Of a stretch of 6,587 nucleotides of DNA, positions 5,030-6,587 are shown piece by piece (the stretch's first letter is position 1; each line of letters starts with the position of its first letter). Under the pieces are notes generated by a model that was not told the DNA's origin, did no database searches, and saw nothing but the letters and a program-made list of their open reading frames with translations. Origin of the DNA: Selenomonadales bacterium (GTDB lineage Bacteria > Bacillota > Negativicutes > RGIG982); assembly GCA_017390595.1 (NCBI GenBank), contig JAFPBC010000101.1, positions 1 through 6,587 on the forward strand, given 5' to 3'. Position numbers and translations under genes: made by a program.

Positions 5030-6587
5030 TTATGATAAAGGTCGATATTCTGCCATGATCTTCGTTGCTGTATGCAGACCGTCAAGCGCGGCACTCATGA
5101 TACCGCCCGCATAGCCCGCGCCTTCGCCCATCGGATAGATACCGCTCGTGTTCTCCGACTGGAGGTCGTCTCCGCGTCGGATACGAACAGGCGCCGAGGT
5201 GCGTGTTTCGATACCCGTCATGACGGCTCCCTCATGGTCGAATCCGCGTATCTTTCTGCCGAATTCGGGAAGCGCGTGACGAAGCGTATCCGTGACAAAT
5301 TCGGGGAGGCAGTCCGTCAGGTTCGCGCGCACCACACCGGGACGATACGACGGTTCTGCGAGGAACGGTGTTCCTTCCGTTCCGTTTAAAAAGTCACCGA
5401 CCGTCTGGCACGGTGCATGATAGTTCGAGCCGCCAACGATGTACGCTTGTCGTTCCCATTTATCCTGGAAATCAGCTCCGCAAAGAACGCCGTCACCGCA
5501 ATCGGACGGCTCTACATTGACGACGAGCGCACTGTTGGCAACGCCCGAATCACGAGCAAACACGCTCATACCGTTCGTGACGACACCGCCTTCTACCGAG
5601 GTCGCGCCGACGACTTGTCCGCCGGGGCACATACAGAACGAATATGCCGTTCTGCCATTCGTCTTGTCATGATAGACGAGCGCGTAGTCTGCCGCACCGA
5701 GTGCGGGATGACCTGCGCTTTCGCCGTATTGCGCACGGTCGATGAGTTCTTGCGGATGCTCGATACGCACACCGATAGAGAACGGTTTTGCTTCCATCGC
5801 AAGACCTCTTCTGTGGAGCATACGATATGTATCGCGCGCGCTGTGACCGATGCCTAAGAGCACGACCGATGCTTCGATCGTCTCTTCGCCGTTTACCTCG
5901 ACGGCTGTGATATTACCGTGCTCAAGACGCACATCAGTCACTTGTGCGCCGAAACGCACTTCTCCGCCGAGTCGTTTGATCTCCTCGCGGATATTTTTGA
6001 CCATCGTACAGAGCTTATCTGTACCGATGTGTGGTTTGTTCACATAGAGTATTTCCTCGGGCGCACCTGCCGCGACGAACATCTCCAAGACCGTTCGCAT
6101 CTGACTGTCGCTGACGCGAGTCGTCAGTTTCCCATCTGAGAATGTTCCCGCGCCGCCTTCGCCGAACTGGATATTCGTTCGCACGTCAAGCTCTCCCGTC
6201 TCTTCAAAATGACGGATAGCCGCTTGTCTGTCTTCTACGCACGCGCCGCGCTCTAAGATGAGCGGTGCATAGCCGTATTTCGCAAGTACAAGGCCCGCTA
6301 CCATTCCCGCAGGACCGAATCCGACGATCACGGGACGAACATTCATCTTCTTCGTACCAAACGACGGAGCGAACACCTCTGCAGGCGGTGCGATCTTCAC
6401 ATCGTTTGAAGCGGCACGTTTCAGGACATCATTTTCACGTCCCGACACCGCTACGTCGATCGTATATACAAATGTAATATTCTGTTTGCGTCTCGCATCG
6501 ACTGCTTTTCGCACAACAACCACCCCAAGCACAGCTTGAGGTGGTATTCTTAATTTTTTCGCAGCAAGAACCGCAAGGCTCTTTTTA
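5030..6587 (-). CDS. FAD-dependent oxidoreductase, COG2509 type, 5' end missing
   Basis: This gene is open to the right edge: 518 codons from 6586 to the TAA at 5032-5030. A GTG at 6532 is probably internal, because the codons before it encode KKLRIPPQA, which continues naturally into VRKAVDARRKQNITFVYTIDV, the N-terminal region of this family. About 15-30 residues are probably lost. The dinucleotide-binding motif VGFGPAGMVAGLVLAKYG follows at visible residues 88-105, ending in a conserved acidic/basic LERG. The signature FGEGGAGTFSDGKLTTR spans 141-157; YSFCMCPGG lies near the middle; and PMGEGAGYAGGIMSAALDG near the C-terminus is the second FAD-contacting segment. No signal peptide or membrane segment is visible, so it is probably cytoplasmic. 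The family is widespread in Firmicutes, with no assigned substrate that I know of. It directly precedes glmM. Biological role: unknown. Confidence 0.88.
   Translation of the reverse strand, partial: KKSLAVLAAKKLRIPPQAVLGVVVVRKAVDARRKQNITFVYTIDVAVSGRENDVLKRAASNDVKIAPPAEVFAPSFGTKKMNVRPVIVGFGPAGMVAGLVLAKYGYAPLILERGACVEDRQAAIRHFEETGELDVRTNIQFGEGGAGTFSDGKLTTRVSDSQMRTVLEMFVAAGAPEEILYVNKPHIGTDKLCTMVKNIREEIKRLGGEVRFGAQVTDVRLEHGNITAVEVNGEETIEASVVLLGIGHSARDTYRMLHRRGLAMEAKPFSIGVRIEHPQELIDRAQYGESAGHPALGAADYALVYHDKTNGRTAYSFCMCPGGQVVGATSVEGGVVTNGMSVFARDSGVANSALVVNVEPSDCGDGVLCGADFQDKWERQAYIVGGSNYHAPCQTVGDFLNGTEGTPFLAEPSYRPGVVRANLTDCLPEFVTDTLRHALPEFGRKIRGFDHEGAVMTGIETRTSAPVRIRRGDDLQSENTSGIYPMGEGAGYAGGIMSAALDGLHTATKIMAEYRPLS
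6519..6545. repeat. Strong inverted repeat inside the FAD gene
   Basis: Twelve-base arms (6519-6530 and 6534-6545) with one mismatch enclose a three-base loop. In the minus-strand mRNA it would form a stable hairpin in the first tenth of the reading frame, over codons for IPPQAVLGVVVV. On the plus strand it is followed by ATTCTTAATTTTTT, somewhat like a terminator for antisense RNA, but the T-run starts eight bases beyond the stem. Confidence 0.6.

Noticed and set aside
5072..5857. Plus-strand open frames opposite the FAD gene
   Set aside because: They overlap a conserved minus-strand protein fully and lack ribosome binding sites and protein-like composition.
6530..6532. GTG at 6532 as the true start of the FAD gene
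   Set aside because: The frame stays open to the window edge and the upstream codons encode family-like sequence (KKLRIPPQA); there is no ribosome binding site before this GTG.

Overview
The window looks like a chromosomal housekeeping locus of an anaerobic member of the Firmicutes with moderate GC. The closest fit is the Negativicutes, in or near Selenomonadaceae (Selenomonas, Mitsuokella, Megamonas type). Reasons: strong GGAGG ribosome binding sites, a Gram-positive-type glmS ribozyme, and a cluster of a COG2509 FAD protein, glmM and glmS. The genus assignment is an inference from style and gene order, not from a database match.

Layout, left to right. Positions 1-278 (+) hold the last 91 codons of a membrane protein, most likely an AEC-family (auxin efflux carrier-like) transporter. 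It converges on a family 2 glycosyltransferase (310-1404, -), and the two share one bidirectional terminator hairpin (277-308). The glycosyltransferase has its own good sigma70-type promoter and a Shine-Dalgarno sequence that fixes its start at 1404. It is visibly more AT-rich than its neighbours. Next come the glmS terminator (1498-1527) and glmS (1533-3368, -).

The 287-base gap between glmS and glmM (3369-3655) is packed with regulation on the minus strand. A candidate promoter overlaps the glmM stop codon. A GC-rich hairpin follows, then an orphan Shine-Dalgarno-like sequence, then a full glmS ribozyme (about 3532-3397), then the glmS ribosome binding site. Upstream lie glmM (3656-5005, -) and, 24 bases before it, a COG2509-type FAD-dependent oxidoreductase (5030 to beyond 6587, -) whose first codons lie outside the window.

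Function. GlmS makes glucosamine-6-phosphate from fructose-6-phosphate and glutamine, and GlmM converts it to glucosamine-1-phosphate. This leads to UDP-GlcNAc for peptidoglycan and surface polysaccharide. The ribozyme senses the GlmS product and cleaves the leader RNA, so the first step is under product feedback. The glycosyltransferase may use nucleotide sugars in surface polysaccharide synthesis, but nothing ties it to a specific polymer. The role of the FAD protein is unknown; its closeness to glmM suggests co-transcription.

I found no mobile element, CRISPR array, tRNA or rRNA. I see no clearly new system here. The best second looks are the leader architecture of glmS, the altered catalytic loop of GlmM and the hairpin inside the FAD gene.
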